Below are positions 28,125 through 36,494 of a stretch of DNA of 64,000 nucleotides, one piece after another. This DNA is from UBA5186 sp040005095 (GTDB taxonomy: Bacteria; Actinomycetota; Thermoleophilia; Gaiellales; Gaiellaceae). Where the stretch lies: NCBI GenBank assembly GCA_040005095.1, contig JBDTZN010000003.1, forward strand, positions 1 to 64,000, read 5' to 3'. The translations under genes were made by a program, and so were the position numbers. Below the pieces are notes generated by a model. That model did not search any database, had not been told where the DNA came from, and was given only the letters and a program-made list of their open reading frames with translations. The number at the start of each line of letters is the position of its first letter. Within the stretch, counting starts at the first letter, position 1.

Positions 28125-29270
28125 GTGGAGGCGCTCGACCGCGCACGGAAGGTGCTCGTCCAATGGGACGAGGAGCTACAGCGCGAGCTGCCCGAGCGGG
28201 CGGAAGTGTTCGACGCCCACGTGCACCTCGGCGAGGACGTCGACGGCATGGTCGGGCGTTACGACGACCTGATCGACGTGATGGACCGGTACGGGATGTC
28301 GCGCTGCTTCATGTTCTGCCTCGACGAGCCCGATCGGCACCCGGCTTTCCGGGCGGCGAACGACCGCACCCTCGCTTTTGCGGCCCGCTCGGAGGGGCGA
28401 GTCATCCCGTTCGTGCGGCTCGACCTGAACGAGCAGCCTGTCGAGGAGGCGACCCGCTGCCTCGACCTCGGCGCCCGCGGGATCAAGCTGCATCCGCGGG
28501 CCCAAAAGTTCGACGCGAGCGACGACCGCCTTCGTCCTATATTCGAGCTCGCAGCTGAGCGGCGCGTGCCGATCCTCATCCACGGAGGCCGCGGGCTGCC
28601 GCCCATCGCCGATGGCCTGCGCCGTGTTTTCGAGGGCGCCCCCGGCTCGCAGCTGATCATCGCCCACGCAGGCATCGCCGACATGGCGTCCCTGGCGGAT
28701 TGCTTCGCGGGCCGCGCGGGCGTCTTCTTCGACACCTCCGTCTGGAGCCCGGTCGACCTGCTCGAGTTCTACCGCCTCGTCCCGCCCGAGCAGGCCGTCT
28801 ACGCCTCCGACTTCCCGTACGGCCAGCAGCCCTCGTCGCTCGTGCTCTCGCTGCGGACGGCGCAGCTCGCGGGGCTCGACGACACGCAGCTCCGGGACAT
28901 GCTGGCCGGCAACGCGAAGCGGATCGCGGACGGCGAGGAGCCGAAGCAGCCGTCCAAGCCGGTCGGCTCCGACACGTTTTCGCAGCCGATGGTCTTCGCC
29001 CGGATTCACCAGTACCTGTCGATGGCGACGCCGCTCCTCTGGACGCGCCAGGCGGACCACGTCGGCGTGCTCGGGCTCGCGCTGAACGCAACCGACGACC
29101 GCAACGGCCGGCCCGAAGAGCTCGACCGGATTCGCGAGCTGATCGCCACCGCGCAGACGCTCTGGTCGGAATCGCAGCAGATCGAGGACGAGGCCGAACG
29201 GTGGAGCACGAACCGCGTCACGTTCCGGCTCATCCATCTCGCGGACATCCTCGCGGTGACGACTCCGTGA
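28125..29270 (+). CDS. Amidohydrolase-family (amidohydrolase 2) protein
   Basis: A 381-residue metal-dependent hydrolase. The HxH motif is in FDAHVHLGE, later metal or catalytic residues lie in GIKLHPRAQ, ILIHGGRG, IIAHAGIADM and YASDFPYG. This order matches the amidohydrolase 2 group, which includes decarboxylases and lactonases. About 90 residues after the barrel (from about 295) are helical and unassigned. Its stop overlaps the iron-sulfur subunit of a molybdenum hydroxylase by GTGA, so it probably acts on the same pathway, perhaps on the hydroxylated product. Confidence 0.8.
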   Translation: MEALDRARKVLVQWDEELQRELPERAEVFDAHVHLGEDVDGMVGRYDDLIDVMDRYGMSRCFMFCLDEPDRHPAFRAANDRTLAFAARSEGRVIPFVRLDLNEQPVEEATRCLDLGARGIKLHPRAQKFDASDDRLRPIFELAAERRVPILIHGGRGLPPIADGLRRVFEGAPGSQLIIAHAGIADMASLADCFAGRAGVFFDTSVWSPVDLLEFYRLVPPEQAVYASDFPYGQQPSSLVLSLRTAQLAGLDDTQLRDMLAGNAKRIADGEEPKQPSKPVGSDTFSQPMVFARIHQYLSMATPLLWTRQADHVGVLGLALNATDDRNGRPEELDRIRELIATAQTLWSESQQIEDEAERWSTNRVTFRLIHLADILAVTTP

Positions 29271-29704
29271 TCGAGCTCGACGTCAACGGCCAGCGGTACG
29301 AGCTCGAGGCGCCGGTCGGACGCTCGCTGGCCGACGTCCTGCGCGACGACCTCGGGCTGATCGGGACGAAGATCGCGTGCGGAGAGGGCCACTGCGGCGC
29401 GTGCACAGTGCAGCTCGACGGCGTCCCGGTGCTGTCGTGCATCACGCTCGTCCACACCGTCGGCTCGCGCAAGATCACGACCATCGAAGGGCTGCGCGAC
29501 CATCCGCTCGTGGACGCATTCGTCGTTGCCGACGCGCTGCAATGCGGCTTCTGCACGCCGGGCCAGATCGTCTCGGCGAGCGCGCTCGTAGCCGCGAATC
29601 CCAGCCCTTCGAAGGACGAGATCCGGCACGCGATGGCCGGAAACCTCTGCCGCTGCGGCACCTATCCGAAGATCGAGGAGGCGATTCAAGCTTGGCAAGG
29701 CTGA
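29267..29704 (+). CDS. Molybdenum hydroxylase small subunit, two [2Fe-2S] clusters
   Basis: A 145-residue protein of the CoxS/XdhC-type iron-sulfur family. The plant-ferredoxin-like cluster is bound by C38, C43, C46 and C58 (ACGEGHCGAC and LSC), and the second by the QCGFC and NLCRC pairs. It passes electrons from the molybdenum centre to the flavin subunit. It starts at GTG in a GTGA overlap with the amidohydrolase and overlaps the large subunit by 13 nt. Confidence 0.95.
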   Translation: MIELDVNGQRYELEAPVGRSLADVLRDDLGLIGTKIACGEGHCGACTVQLDGVPVLSCITLVHTVGSRKITTIEGLRDHPLVDAFVVADALQCGFCTPGQIVSASALVAANPSPSKDEIRHAMAGNLCRCGTYPKIEEAIQAWQG

Positions 29705-31953
29705 TCAAGACCGAGAAGGAAGTCGAAGGCCGCTACACCGAGCAGTGGATCGTCGTCGACGAGGATGCGCTCGACCAGTGGCCTGAAGGGCCGCTCGAGG
29801 TCGTGGGTCAGGCGGTGCCGCGCATCGACGGGCACGACCGCGCGCGCGGTCTCGCCGGCTACACCGCCGACGTGCGCCTGCCCGGCCTCCTCCAGGCAGC
29901 CGTGCTCCGCAGTCCTCACGCGCACGCGCGCGTGAGGAGCATCGATCTCTCGCGGGCGCTCGCCGCCGACGGCGTTCGCGCCGCGATCGGCCCGGACGAC
30001 ATCGAAGGGCTCACAGACGAGCCGGCCTACATGGGCGCGCCGGTCGCCGCGGTTGCAGCCGACACGTTCGGCCAGGCGCGGGCGGCGGTCTGGCTGATCG
30101 AGGTGGAGTGGGAGGAGCTGGAGCCGCTTCTGGATCCCGACGAGGCGGTCAAGCAGGGCTCGCTCCTCGACGAGTCGGAGACGTACGAGCGCGGAGACTT
30201 CGAACGTGGACTGGTGGAGGCGGACGCCGTCGTCGAGGCGGAATACCGCACGCAGGTCGTCCTCCACAACGCGTTGGAGACGCATCAGTCGATCGCACAC
30301 TGGGAGGACGGCGGGGTCACGATCTACATCTCGACCCAGTACATCTGGGGTGTGCGGGCCGCCGTCGCCAAGCTGACCGGCCTGCCGCAGGACAAGGTGC
30401 GCGTCATCTGCCTCGCGATGGGAGGCGGCTTCGGCGCGAAGAACAGCCCCGGCGACTACACGCCGATCGCAGTTGAGCTCGCGAAGCGGACGGGGCAGCC
30501 GGTGCGCTGCGCGCTCACGCGGCGCGAGGAGAACGTCGCGGCCGGCAACCGGAACGCGACGATCCAGCGGATCACCGCCGCGGCTCGCGCGGACGGCATC
30601 CTCACCGCGCTCGGCGGCGAGTTCGTGAACGCGATCGGACACGGCGGTTGGTCGTCCTCCACCGAGGGCCCGATGCAGATGCTCTACGCCTGCGAGAACA
30701 TGCGGACCGTCAAGCACAGCGCGAAGCTGAACCTGCCGCCGATGGCGGCGTTCCGCGCGCCGGGCTTCGTCGAGGGGACGTTCGGCCTCGAGTGCCTGCT
30801 GGACGAGCTCGCGGCGAAGCTCGACATCGACCCGCTCGAGCTGCGCCGGCGGAACTACGCGGACTCGGACCGCCTGGACGAGCGTCCGTTCTCGTCGAAG
30901 CAGCTCGCGGAGTGCTACCGCCGCGCCGAGCCGCACTGGGCGCGGCGCGACGAGGTGCGCGCGAGCTCCTTCGGCCCGTGGAAGCGCGGCGTCGGGCTGG
31001 CAAGCCAGATCTGGTACGGCGGCGGCGGCCCTCCGTCCTATGCGTGGGTTCGCGTCGGGTCCGACGGTCATGCACAGGTCGTCACGGCGATGCAGGACAT
31101 CGGCACGGGATCCCGGACCGCGATGGCGCAGATTGCCGCGGAGGAGCTCGGGATCCCGATCGACCACGTCCACGTCTCGCTCGGCGATTCCGCGCGGGGG
31201 CCGTACTCGACCCTCTCCGCCGGCTCCTCGACCATCCCGTCGATGGGACCGGCGACGCGCGCAGCCGCTGCGGACGCGAAGCGCCAGATCATCGAGATCG
31301 CCGCGCAACGCTTCGACGTCGAGGAGCGCGTGCTCGATCTCAAGGGCGGGAAGATCGTCTCCGCGGACGGCGGATCATGGGATCTGACCGAGATCACCGG
31401 GCTGCTCGAGGACGCGCAGATTCTTGGCAAAGGGGCGCGCGGGCCGAACCCGACCGGGATGCGTGTGCTCACCTTCGGCGTGCAGGTCGCGGAGGTCGCG
31501 GTCGACGTAGAAACCGGCGAGGTTCGGGTCGACAAGATCGTCGCGATCCACGACGTGGGCCGCGTGATCAACACGCTCGGCGCGTCGAGCCAGGTCGAGG
31601 GAGGAATCATCCAGGGCCTCGGGCATACGCTCTCGGAAGAGCGACTGATGGATCCCGCGAGCGGGCGGATCCTGACCCAGACGCTCGACACGTACAAGCT
31701 GCCGACGATCGCCGACGTGCCCGAGATCGTCATCGACCTCGTCGACGTGCCCGACCCGCACCTGACGAACCTCGGAGCCAAGGGTCTCGGCGAGCCGCCG
31801 ATCATCCCCGTCGCCGCAGCGATCGCCAACGCGATCCGCGACGCGACCGGCGCCGACGTGCGCTCGCTGCCGATCAGCCGCGAGGAGCTGCTGAAGGCGC
31901 TACGCGAGGCCGAAGCCAAGAAGCGCGAGCCGGTTGGAACTGCTGCGTCCTAG
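29692..31953 (+). CDS. Molybdenum hydroxylase large subunit
   Basis: A 753-residue molybdopterin-binding subunit of the xanthine dehydrogenase/aldehyde oxidase family. Visible signatures are MGGGFGAKN, AFRAPGFVEGTFGLE, QDIGTGSRTAMAQIAAEELG and the active-site GAKGLGEPP with the catalytic Glu. I chose TTG 29692 because an AGGAGG lies about ten bases upstream and the preceding frame is the small-subunit tail. Substrate cannot be read from the sequence; aldehydes and N-heterocycles are usual. It overlaps the FAD subunit gene by 20 nt. Confidence 0.94.
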   Translation: MARLIKTEKEVEGRYTEQWIVVDEDALDQWPEGPLEVVGQAVPRIDGHDRARGLAGYTADVRLPGLLQAAVLRSPHAHARVRSIDLSRALAADGVRAAIGPDDIEGLTDEPAYMGAPVAAVAADTFGQARAAVWLIEVEWEELEPLLDPDEAVKQGSLLDESETYERGDFERGLVEADAVVEAEYRTQVVLHNALETHQSIAHWEDGGVTIYISTQYIWGVRAAVAKLTGLPQDKVRVICLAMGGGFGAKNSPGDYTPIAVELAKRTGQPVRCALTRREENVAAGNRNATIQRITAAARADGILTALGGEFVNAIGHGGWSSSTEGPMQMLYACENMRTVKHSAKLNLPPMAAFRAPGFVEGTFGLECLLDELAAKLDIDPLELRRRNYADSDRLDERPFSSKQLAECYRRAEPHWARRDEVRASSFGPWKRGVGLASQIWYGGGGPPSYAWVRVGSDGHAQVVTAMQDIGTGSRTAMAQIAAEELGIPIDHVHVSLGDSARGPYSTLSAGSSTIPSMGPATRAAAADAKRQIIEIAAQRFDVEERVLDLKGGKIVSADGGSWDLTEITGLLEDAQILGKGARGPNPTGMRVLTFGVQVAEVAVDVETGEVRVDKIVAIHDVGRVINTLGASSQVEGGIIQGLGHTLSEERLMDPASGRILTQTLDTYKLPTIADVPEIVIDLVDVPDPHLTNLGAKGLGEPPIIPVAAAIANAIRDATGADVRSLPISREELLKALREAEAKKREPVGTAAS

Positions 31954-32767
31954 CTCGCTCGAGGAGGCCACGGCCTCGCTCGGCAACGGCGCGCGTGCGC
32001 TTGTCGGCGGGACGGAGCTCGTGCCGCTCGTCCGCGCCGGGCTCGTTCAGGCGGACACGCTCGTCGACGTCAGCGCGCTGATTCCGCGTGGCGTCGACGG
32101 CTCGCGGATCGGCGCGGCTACCACGCTCGCCGAGCTCGAGGTCGATCCCCAGATCCCCGATGCCCTGCGCGAGGCGTGCCGGCTCGCGGCGTCCCCGCAG
32201 CTCCGCAACATGGGCAGTGTCGGCGGGAACCTCCTCCAGGCGACCCGTTGCTGGTACTGGCGGCTGAAGTACCCGTGCTACCTCCACGGCGGCGACGTGT
32301 GCCATGCGAAGGCGGGCGAGCACCGCGAGCACGCGATCTTCGGCAACGAGGGCTGCGCGTCGGCGCATCCCTCCGATGTGGCCGCGGCGCTCGTCGCCCT
32401 CGGCGCCTCGCTGCGCACGACGAGCCGCGAGCTCTCGGTGGCCGACCTGTATCGCCTGCCGACCGACGACGACCGAGAGCTCACGACGCTCGAGCCGGGC
32501 GAGCTGATCCTCGAGCTGGATGTACCCGCTCCCGATTCGAGCGTCTATCTCAAGGCGATGGAGCGCCAGCGTTTCGCGTTCCCGATCGTCGGGGTCGCGG
32601 CGGCGCGCACTGGGGACATGACGCGGATCGCCCTCGCCGGCGTCGCGCCGATCCCGTGGCTGCTCGCCTCCCCAGAGGCGCTTGACGAGGCGACGCCGCT
32701 GCTGCGGACCGGATACAAGGTAGACATCGCGCGCGCGCTCGTCCGGCGAGCCCTCGAAGCGCTGTGA
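31934..32767 (+). CDS. Molybdenum hydroxylase FAD subunit with an extra four-cysteine loop
   Basis: A 277-residue medium subunit starting at TTG. The FAD motifs are ALVGGTELVPL and NMGSVGGNLLQ. An inserted loop carries C106, C115, C123 and C141 (in CWYWR, YPCYL, DVCHA and EGCAS). In PaoB and 4-hydroxybenzoyl-CoA reductase a similar loop binds an extra [4Fe-4S] cluster, and the neighbouring HREHAIFG and AHPSD pieces match that type. It takes electrons from the small subunit to FAD and then to an acceptor. Confidence 0.9.
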   Translation: MELLRPSSLEEATASLGNGARALVGGTELVPLVRAGLVQADTLVDVSALIPRGVDGSRIGAATTLAELEVDPQIPDALREACRLAASPQLRNMGSVGGNLLQATRCWYWRLKYPCYLHGGDVCHAKAGEHREHAIFGNEGCASAHPSDVAAALVALGASLRTTSRELSVADLYRLPTDDDRELTTLEPGELILELDVPAPDSSVYLKAMERQRFAFPIVGVAAARTGDMTRIALAGVAPIPWLLASPEALDEATPLLRTGYKVDIARALVRRALEAL

Positions 32768-33447
32768 CGCGGGTTGCGATGCTGGTCGCGCTGGCCGTTC
32801 TCCTGGCCGGATGTGGCGGGACGACCAAGTCGGCGGGCGGAGCTTCTTCGACGACGTCGGCCGAGCCGGCCACGACGACGGCCACGGCCGCGCCGGGCGG
32901 TTGCAAGGCCGTCGCGGCGCCGCAGCCGAAGCCGGACGGCGGCCGCAAACCGCCCAGGGCGGCGCTCGACCTCGCGAAGTCCTACACGGTCACGATCGAG
33001 ACGAACTGCGGCAGCTTCACGATCACGCTCGACCAGAAGCAGTCCCCGCACGCCGCCGCGGCGTTCGTTTCGCTGGCGAAGTCCGGATTCTTCGACCACA
33101 CGACCTTCCACCGGATCGTGCCCGGCTTCGTCATCCAGGGCGGCGATCCGACCGGTACGGGCACGGGTGGGCCGGGGTTCTCGACGCTTGATCCGCCGCG
33201 GCCGACGGCCCGCTACACGCGCGGCGTCGTGGCGATGGCGAAGACCGGCGCCGAGCCGCCCGGAACGGCTGGGAGCCAATTCTTCGTCGTCACCGCCGAC
33301 GATGCCGGGCTTCCTCCGGACTACGCGGTGATCGGCACGGTGACGAAAGGATTGCCCATCGTGATGCGCATCGGCGCGCTCGGGAACGCTCAGGAGCAGC
33401 CGACCCAGCCCGTCGTGATCTCCCGCACGACCGTCGCGGGGGCCTAG
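32764..33447 (+). CDS. Cyclophilin-type peptidyl-prolyl isomerase, lipoprotein
   Basis: A 227-residue lipoprotein with lipobox VLLAGC, a Thr/Ala-rich linker and a cyclophilin domain (about 75-225). The core motifs FFDHTTFHRIVPGFVIQGGDPTG and GTAGSQFFVV are intact, including the catalytic Arg after FH. It should speed proline isomerisation in exported proteins. Its GTG overlaps the FAD subunit stop by GTGA, an unusual operon place because the hydroxylase looks cytoplasmic; coupling may be accidental. Confidence 0.93.
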   Translation: MTRVAMLVALAVLLAGCGGTTKSAGGASSTTSAEPATTTATAAPGGCKAVAAPQPKPDGGRKPPRAALDLAKSYTVTIETNCGSFTITLDQKQSPHAAAAFVSLAKSGFFDHTTFHRIVPGFVIQGGDPTGTGTGGPGFSTLDPPRPTARYTRGVVAMAKTGAEPPGTAGSQFFVVTADDAGLPPDYAVIGTVTKGLPIVMRIGALGNAQEQPTQPVVISRTTVAGA

Positions 33448-33462
33448 ACGACCGTCGGCGCG

Positions 33463-33948
33463 GTGCTTTTGGCGGCCGGCGCGGCGACGCGGTTCGGCTC
33501 GCCCAAGCAGCGTCTCTTGCTGCCGGGGATCCTCGAGCGGGTGCGCGCGAGTTGCGTCGACGACGTGGTCGTCGTGGTCGGCGCGCACGACGTGGATACC
33601 GAGGCGCGCACCGTTCGCGCCGACGAATGGGAACGCGGGCCGGGTGCGTCGCTGCGCGCCGGCCTCGACGCGCTGTCGCCCGAGACCGAGGCGGCGGTGG
33701 TCATCCTCGCGGACGGTCCGAATCTCGCCTCGGCGGCGATCGATCGTGTCGTCGAGGCGTGGCGCGCGGACGGTTCGCCGGTGCTCGCCGCGAGCTACGG
33801 CGGCGTGCGCGGCCATCCCGTCCTCCTCGCCCGCGCGGTCTGGGCGAGCGTGCCCGACGAAGGGGCTCGGGCGCTCGAGCCGCAGCTCGTCCCGTGCGAC
33901 GACCTGGGCGCTCCAGGCGACGTCGATTCTGCCGATGATCTTCAATAG
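33463..33948 (+). CDS. MocA/MobA-like molybdenum cofactor nucleotidyltransferase
   Basis: A 161-residue nucleotidyltransferase-fold protein. It opens VLLAAGAATRFGSPKQ, the nucleotide-binding loop of MocA-type cytidylyltransferases, and has VVILADGPNLAS where the family usually reads DQP. It is shorter than typical MocA (about 190-200), mainly at the start; no upstream start codon lies between the previous stop and the GTG. Placement behind a molybdenum hydroxylase fits a role in making the cytosine-dinucleotide form of the cofactor. Confidence 0.75.
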   Translation: MLLAAGAATRFGSPKQRLLLPGILERVRASCVDDVVVVVGAHDVDTEARTVRADEWERGPGASLRAGLDALSPETEAAVVILADGPNLASAAIDRVVEAWRADGSPVLAASYGGVRGHPVLLARAVWASVPDEGARALEPQLVPCDDLGAPGDVDSADDLQ

Positions 33949-33972
33949 CAGGTTCCTCGTCCCTCCCGCAGA

Positions 33973-34665
33973 ATGACGAAAGCCCACATGGCCGTCGCCC
34001 GCCAACCCGATCGAAGTCCCGACGAGTCGCCGTTCGCCCGGGCTCGGCTCCAGCGACAGTTGACGGTCGAGGCGGCTGCGCAGCGAGCCGGTTTGAGCCC
34101 CGATCAGGTCGAGTGGCTCGAGGACGGGCGGGTCTACCGCTTCCCGTCGACCGACGACGCGCTGGTCGCCGCGCTGTTGTATGCGACCGCCCTCGGCATC
34201 GACCAGCGGGAGGCGCGTGCGCTCGCCGGCCTGCCGGTCACCCCGCTCGTCGGAGGGAGCTCGCAGGCCAGGCTGATCGGTGTCGCAGCGTTGCTGGCCG
34301 CCCTCGCGGCGCTCGCCGGCGTGTTCTGGCTCCAGAGCGGGAGCGGGCCGAGCGGACGCTCGACGGCGGTGGTGACGCTGCCCCCCTCGTGGAAGATCTC
34401 GGTGGACGTCCTGAACGGCAGCGGCGACATCACCTGGACGCGCCAGATGGCGAGCCGGGTCGGTGCGCTCGCTTACCACGTCCAGCACGTCGGACGCGCG
34501 GACAAGTTCGACTACCGGCGGACAGCGGTCTACTACGAGCCGGGCGGAGTTGCGGTGGCGATCCGCCTCGCGCGGCAGCTCGGCGTGGTGACGAAGCCGC
34601 TACCCGGTGGCTCGGACCCGCACCACGTCGTCGTGATCGTCGGCCCGCACCGCGGTCCGGCTTAG
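33973..34665 (+). CDS. HTH-membrane protein with a LytR C-terminal domain
   Basis: A 230-residue protein with a RodZ-like helix-turn-helix (about 20-75, RLQRQLTVEAAAQRAGLSPDQVEWLEDGRV), one transmembrane helix (about 97-117) and an extracellular LytR_C domain (about 135-228, DVLNGSGDITWTRQMASRV). LytR_C domains occur with cell-wall glycopolymer ligases. The combination suggests an envelope-linked scaffold or sensor. Starts at 33973 and 33988 are both possible. A hairpin follows the stop. Confidence 0.75.
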   Translation: MTKAHMAVARQPDRSPDESPFARARLQRQLTVEAAAQRAGLSPDQVEWLEDGRVYRFPSTDDALVAALLYATALGIDQREARALAGLPVTPLVGGSSQARLIGVAALLAALAALAGVFWLQSGSGPSGRSTAVVTLPPSWKISVDVLNGSGDITWTRQMASRVGALAYHVQHVGRADKFDYRRTAVYYEPGGVAVAIRLARQLGVVTKPLPGGSDPHHVVVIVGPHRGPA

Positions 34666-34679
34666 AGCAGAGGAGCTAA

Positions 34680-34697
34680 GGCGCCGCTTGCGGCGCC
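34680..34697. terminator. GC-rich hairpin between convergent genes
   Basis: A perfect 8-bp stem GGCGCCGC-TT-GCGGCGCC sits 14 nt after the LytR_C gene and 60 nt from the convergent anti-sigma stop. Confidence 0.6.
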
Positions 34698-34757
34698 GTC
34701 TCAGGATTCGCGGCTCGGCCGCGGATCCGTCCGGGCTCCTTACCTCGCCGCCCGCCG

Positions 34758-34991
34758 TTAGAGCAACGGCGTGCGCAGAGCCGACAGCTTTTCCTTTAGC
34801 TGCGGCGGCATCTGCTCGGCGGCGGCCTGCCGCACGTAGCGGCGCAGGTTCACCTCGAAGCGATAGCGCTTGCGGCAGTACGAGCAGAGCTCGAGATGGG
34901 CTTCGGCCTCCAGCATCTCCGCGTTGGACAACTCACGGTCGAGGTACGGCTGAAGTACCTCCTCGCACTTCGCGCACGGATCAACGGCCAT
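34758..34991 (-). CDS. Zinc-binding anti-sigma factor (RsrA-like)
   Basis: A 77-residue protein with the HxxxCxxC zinc motif (HLELCSYC, about 33-40) and an earlier Cys pair (PCAKC). This is the ZAS fold of RsrA-type thiol-sensing anti-sigma factors. It overlaps the end of the sigma gene by 11 nt, so the two are made together. Disulfide formation in this family releases the zinc and frees the sigma factor; that mechanism is inferred from the family. Confidence 0.85.
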   Translation of the reverse strand: MAVDPCAKCEEVLQPYLDRELSNAEMLEAEAHLELCSYCRKRYRFEVNLRRYVRQAAAEQMPPQLKEKLSALRTPLL

Positions 34992-35577
34992 CGGTCCCTC
35001 CTACCGCTTCCTCTGCCAGCTCGCGTTTCAGGATACGCCGTCCCCGGTGCAAACGCGACATGACGGTGCCGATCGGAATGTCGAGGATCTGGGCGGCGTC
35101 GGCGTATGTGAAATCGCCGATGTCGACGAGAACGACGACGTCCCGGAAGTCATGCGGAACTGCAGAAAGCGCGGAGACCACGTCGTCCTGCGAGAGCCGC
35201 TCGACCACGCGCTCCTCGTCCTGCGCGGGACCGTTCGACTCCTCGAGCTTGTTGTAGAGGAAGTAGTCGCCTTCCTCGAGCGGCTGCGTGTCTGGCGTCC
35301 GCTGCTTCTTGCGGCCGCGGTCGATGTTCAGATTCGTGAGGATCCGCAGGAGCCAGGCGCGGAGATTGGTGCCCGGGGTGAACGACCGCCAGCTCCGGAA
35401 CGCCCGCGCATAGGCCTCCTGCATCAGGTCTTCCGCCTCCTCTCTCGAGCCGGCGAGATGGCGGGCCACGCGGTACACCTGATCGGACAACTCGAGCGCC
35501 TCCTCCTCGAATCGCACGCGGTCGCGCGACTCGGTTGCCAGGCGCCGCGCGTCGGTTTCGGGGCTGGTCTCGCTCAT
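34981..35577 (-). CDS. ECF sigma factor, SigR-like
   Basis: A 198-residue ECF sigma factor from ATG 35577 (ATG 35586 would add three residues). Region 2 has AEDLMQEAYARAFRSW and NLRAWLLRILTNLNIDRGRKKQRTP-like sequence; region 4 has VPHDFRDVVVLVDIGDFTYADAAQIL and PIGTVMSRLHRGRRILKRELAE. These match the SigR/RpoE thiol-stress group. It is paired with an RsrA-like gene. A GGGAAT-N17-CGTT promoter of the SigR type points at this gene from 35 to 60 bases upstream. Confidence 0.92.
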   Translation of the reverse strand: MSETSPETDARRLATESRDRVRFEEEALELSDQVYRVARHLAGSREEAEDLMQEAYARAFRSWRSFTPGTNLRAWLLRILTNLNIDRGRKKQRTPDTQPLEEGDYFLYNKLEESNGPAQDEERVVERLSQDDVVSALSAVPHDFRDVVVLVDIGDFTYADAAQILDIPIGTVMSRLHRGRRILKRELAEEAVGGTDGR

Positions 35578-35612
35578 CCCGAGCACCCTAGCAGCGCCCT
35601 TCTGAAGGCTTG

Positions 35613-35639
35613 AACGCTGTGAAAAGGCCCTGCATTCCC
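35613..35639 (-). promoter_or_regulatory. SigR-type promoter GGGAAT-N17-CGTT, autoregulatory
   Basis: On the minus strand GGGAAT (35639-35634), a 17-nt spacer and CGTT (35616-35613) match the SigR consensus as known from Streptomyces. It faces the sigma gene starting at 35577, giving a leader of about 25-30 nt. Confidence 0.7.
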
Positions 35640-35695
35640 GTTAGCTATCGCGCTGAAACGGGTACACGGGATGACCTACCGACGAGGGGGGACAG

Positions 35696-36169
35696 ATGCA
35701 GGGGTACACGGTCGTGACGAGCGACGACGCAAAGGTGGGACACGTCGTCGGCGAGGTTGGCGAGAACCTCATTGTCGAGCAGGGGCACCTGATGAAGTCG
35801 CGGCATCCGTTGCCGCGGGCGTTCGCTCACGCCGACGACGAGGCGCAGGTCGTCAGGACGACCGTGTCGAAGTCGATCCTCCAGGACGCGCCCAAGGTCG
35901 AGGCCGACGGCAGCGATCTGGACGAGGCCGAAGTCGCGCGCTATTACGGGCTCGCCTCCGGCGATCCGGCGCCCGAGACGCTGGGCGACGGGGCCCTGGC
36001 GCCGGACGATCCCGCGCGCTCGATCGAAGCCGATCGCGAGGCGGCAGGGATGCCGGCTCCCGAGGAAGAGCGGATCGCGGCGCGCCAGAATCTGGAGGGT
36101 GGCGAGCCGATCGGGCGGCCGTCGCCTGGGCTGCTCGGGGACCGAACGCCCGAGAACCCGGTGTCTTAG
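35696..36169 (+). CDS. PRC-barrel-like protein
   Basis: A 157-residue protein with an N-terminal PRC-barrel-like fold (about 1-60: YTVVTSDDAKVGHVVGEVGENLIVEQG) and an acidic, Pro-rich, probably disordered tail. PRC barrels bind RNA or protein partners; this stand-alone type is common in actinobacteria with unknown role. A GGGGGGACAG precedes the ATG as ribosome site. It diverges from the SigR-like gene and overlaps the convergent HMA gene by 4 nt. Confidence 0.6.
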   Translation: MQGYTVVTSDDAKVGHVVGEVGENLIVEQGHLMKSRHPLPRAFAHADDEAQVVRTTVSKSILQDAPKVEADGSDLDEAEVARYYGLASGDPAPETLGDGALAPDDPARSIEADREAAGMPAPEEERIAARQNLEGGEPIGRPSPGLLGDRTPENPVS

Positions 36170-36384
36170 ACCGCGACGACCTCGCGGAAGCCCGCCTTGG
36201 CCATCGCGCCGAGGATGGCGTCACGGTCAGTGTGCTCGTCGTCCCAGGCGAGCATGACCTGGCCCATCAGGTTCGCGTTGGCCGCTTCGAGCCCATCGTG
36301 GCTTTCCAGCGCGTGCGCGAGCCGCATCACGCAGCGCTCGCAGCGGATGCCGCTCACCTGGACGGTCTCGCTCTGCGTGGCCAC
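36166..36384 (-). CDS. Heavy-metal-associated (HMA) domain protein, copper chaperone-like
   Basis: A 72-residue single HMA domain. The metal-binding CxxC is in GIRCERCVMRL (about 12-22), and the betaalphabeta order fits the family. Such proteins shuttle copper(I) to P-type ATPases, none of which is nearby. The GTG start has TAGACT 6 nt upstream and no ribosome site. It shares its last four bases (TTAG) with the convergent PRC-barrel gene. Confidence 0.88.
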   Translation of the reverse strand: MATQSETVQVSGIRCERCVMRLAHALESHDGLEAANANLMGQVMLAWDDEHTDRDAILGAMAKAGFREVVAV

Positions 36385-36390
36385 GCTGAG

Positions 36391-36396
36391 AGTCTA
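36391..36396 (-). promoter_or_regulatory. -10-like TAGACT for the HMA gene
   Basis: TAGACT ends 6 nt before the GTG at 36384 without a ribosome site. Confidence 0.4.
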
Positions 36397-36445
36397 GGGG
36401 CCGAAGCGCCGCTCACGCTTGGCGGATCGATAAGGGAGCGCAGAC

Positions 36446-36469
36446 GGGCAGGCGGCAAGCCACCTGCCC
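36446..36469 (-). terminator. Hairpin behind the GCS2 gene
   Basis: An inverted repeat GGGCAGG...CCTGCCC with further inner pairing lies 26 nt after the GCS2 stop codon on the minus strand. Confidence 0.5.
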
Positions 36470-36494
36470 TGAAACGGCGTCGCCGAGTCGACGC

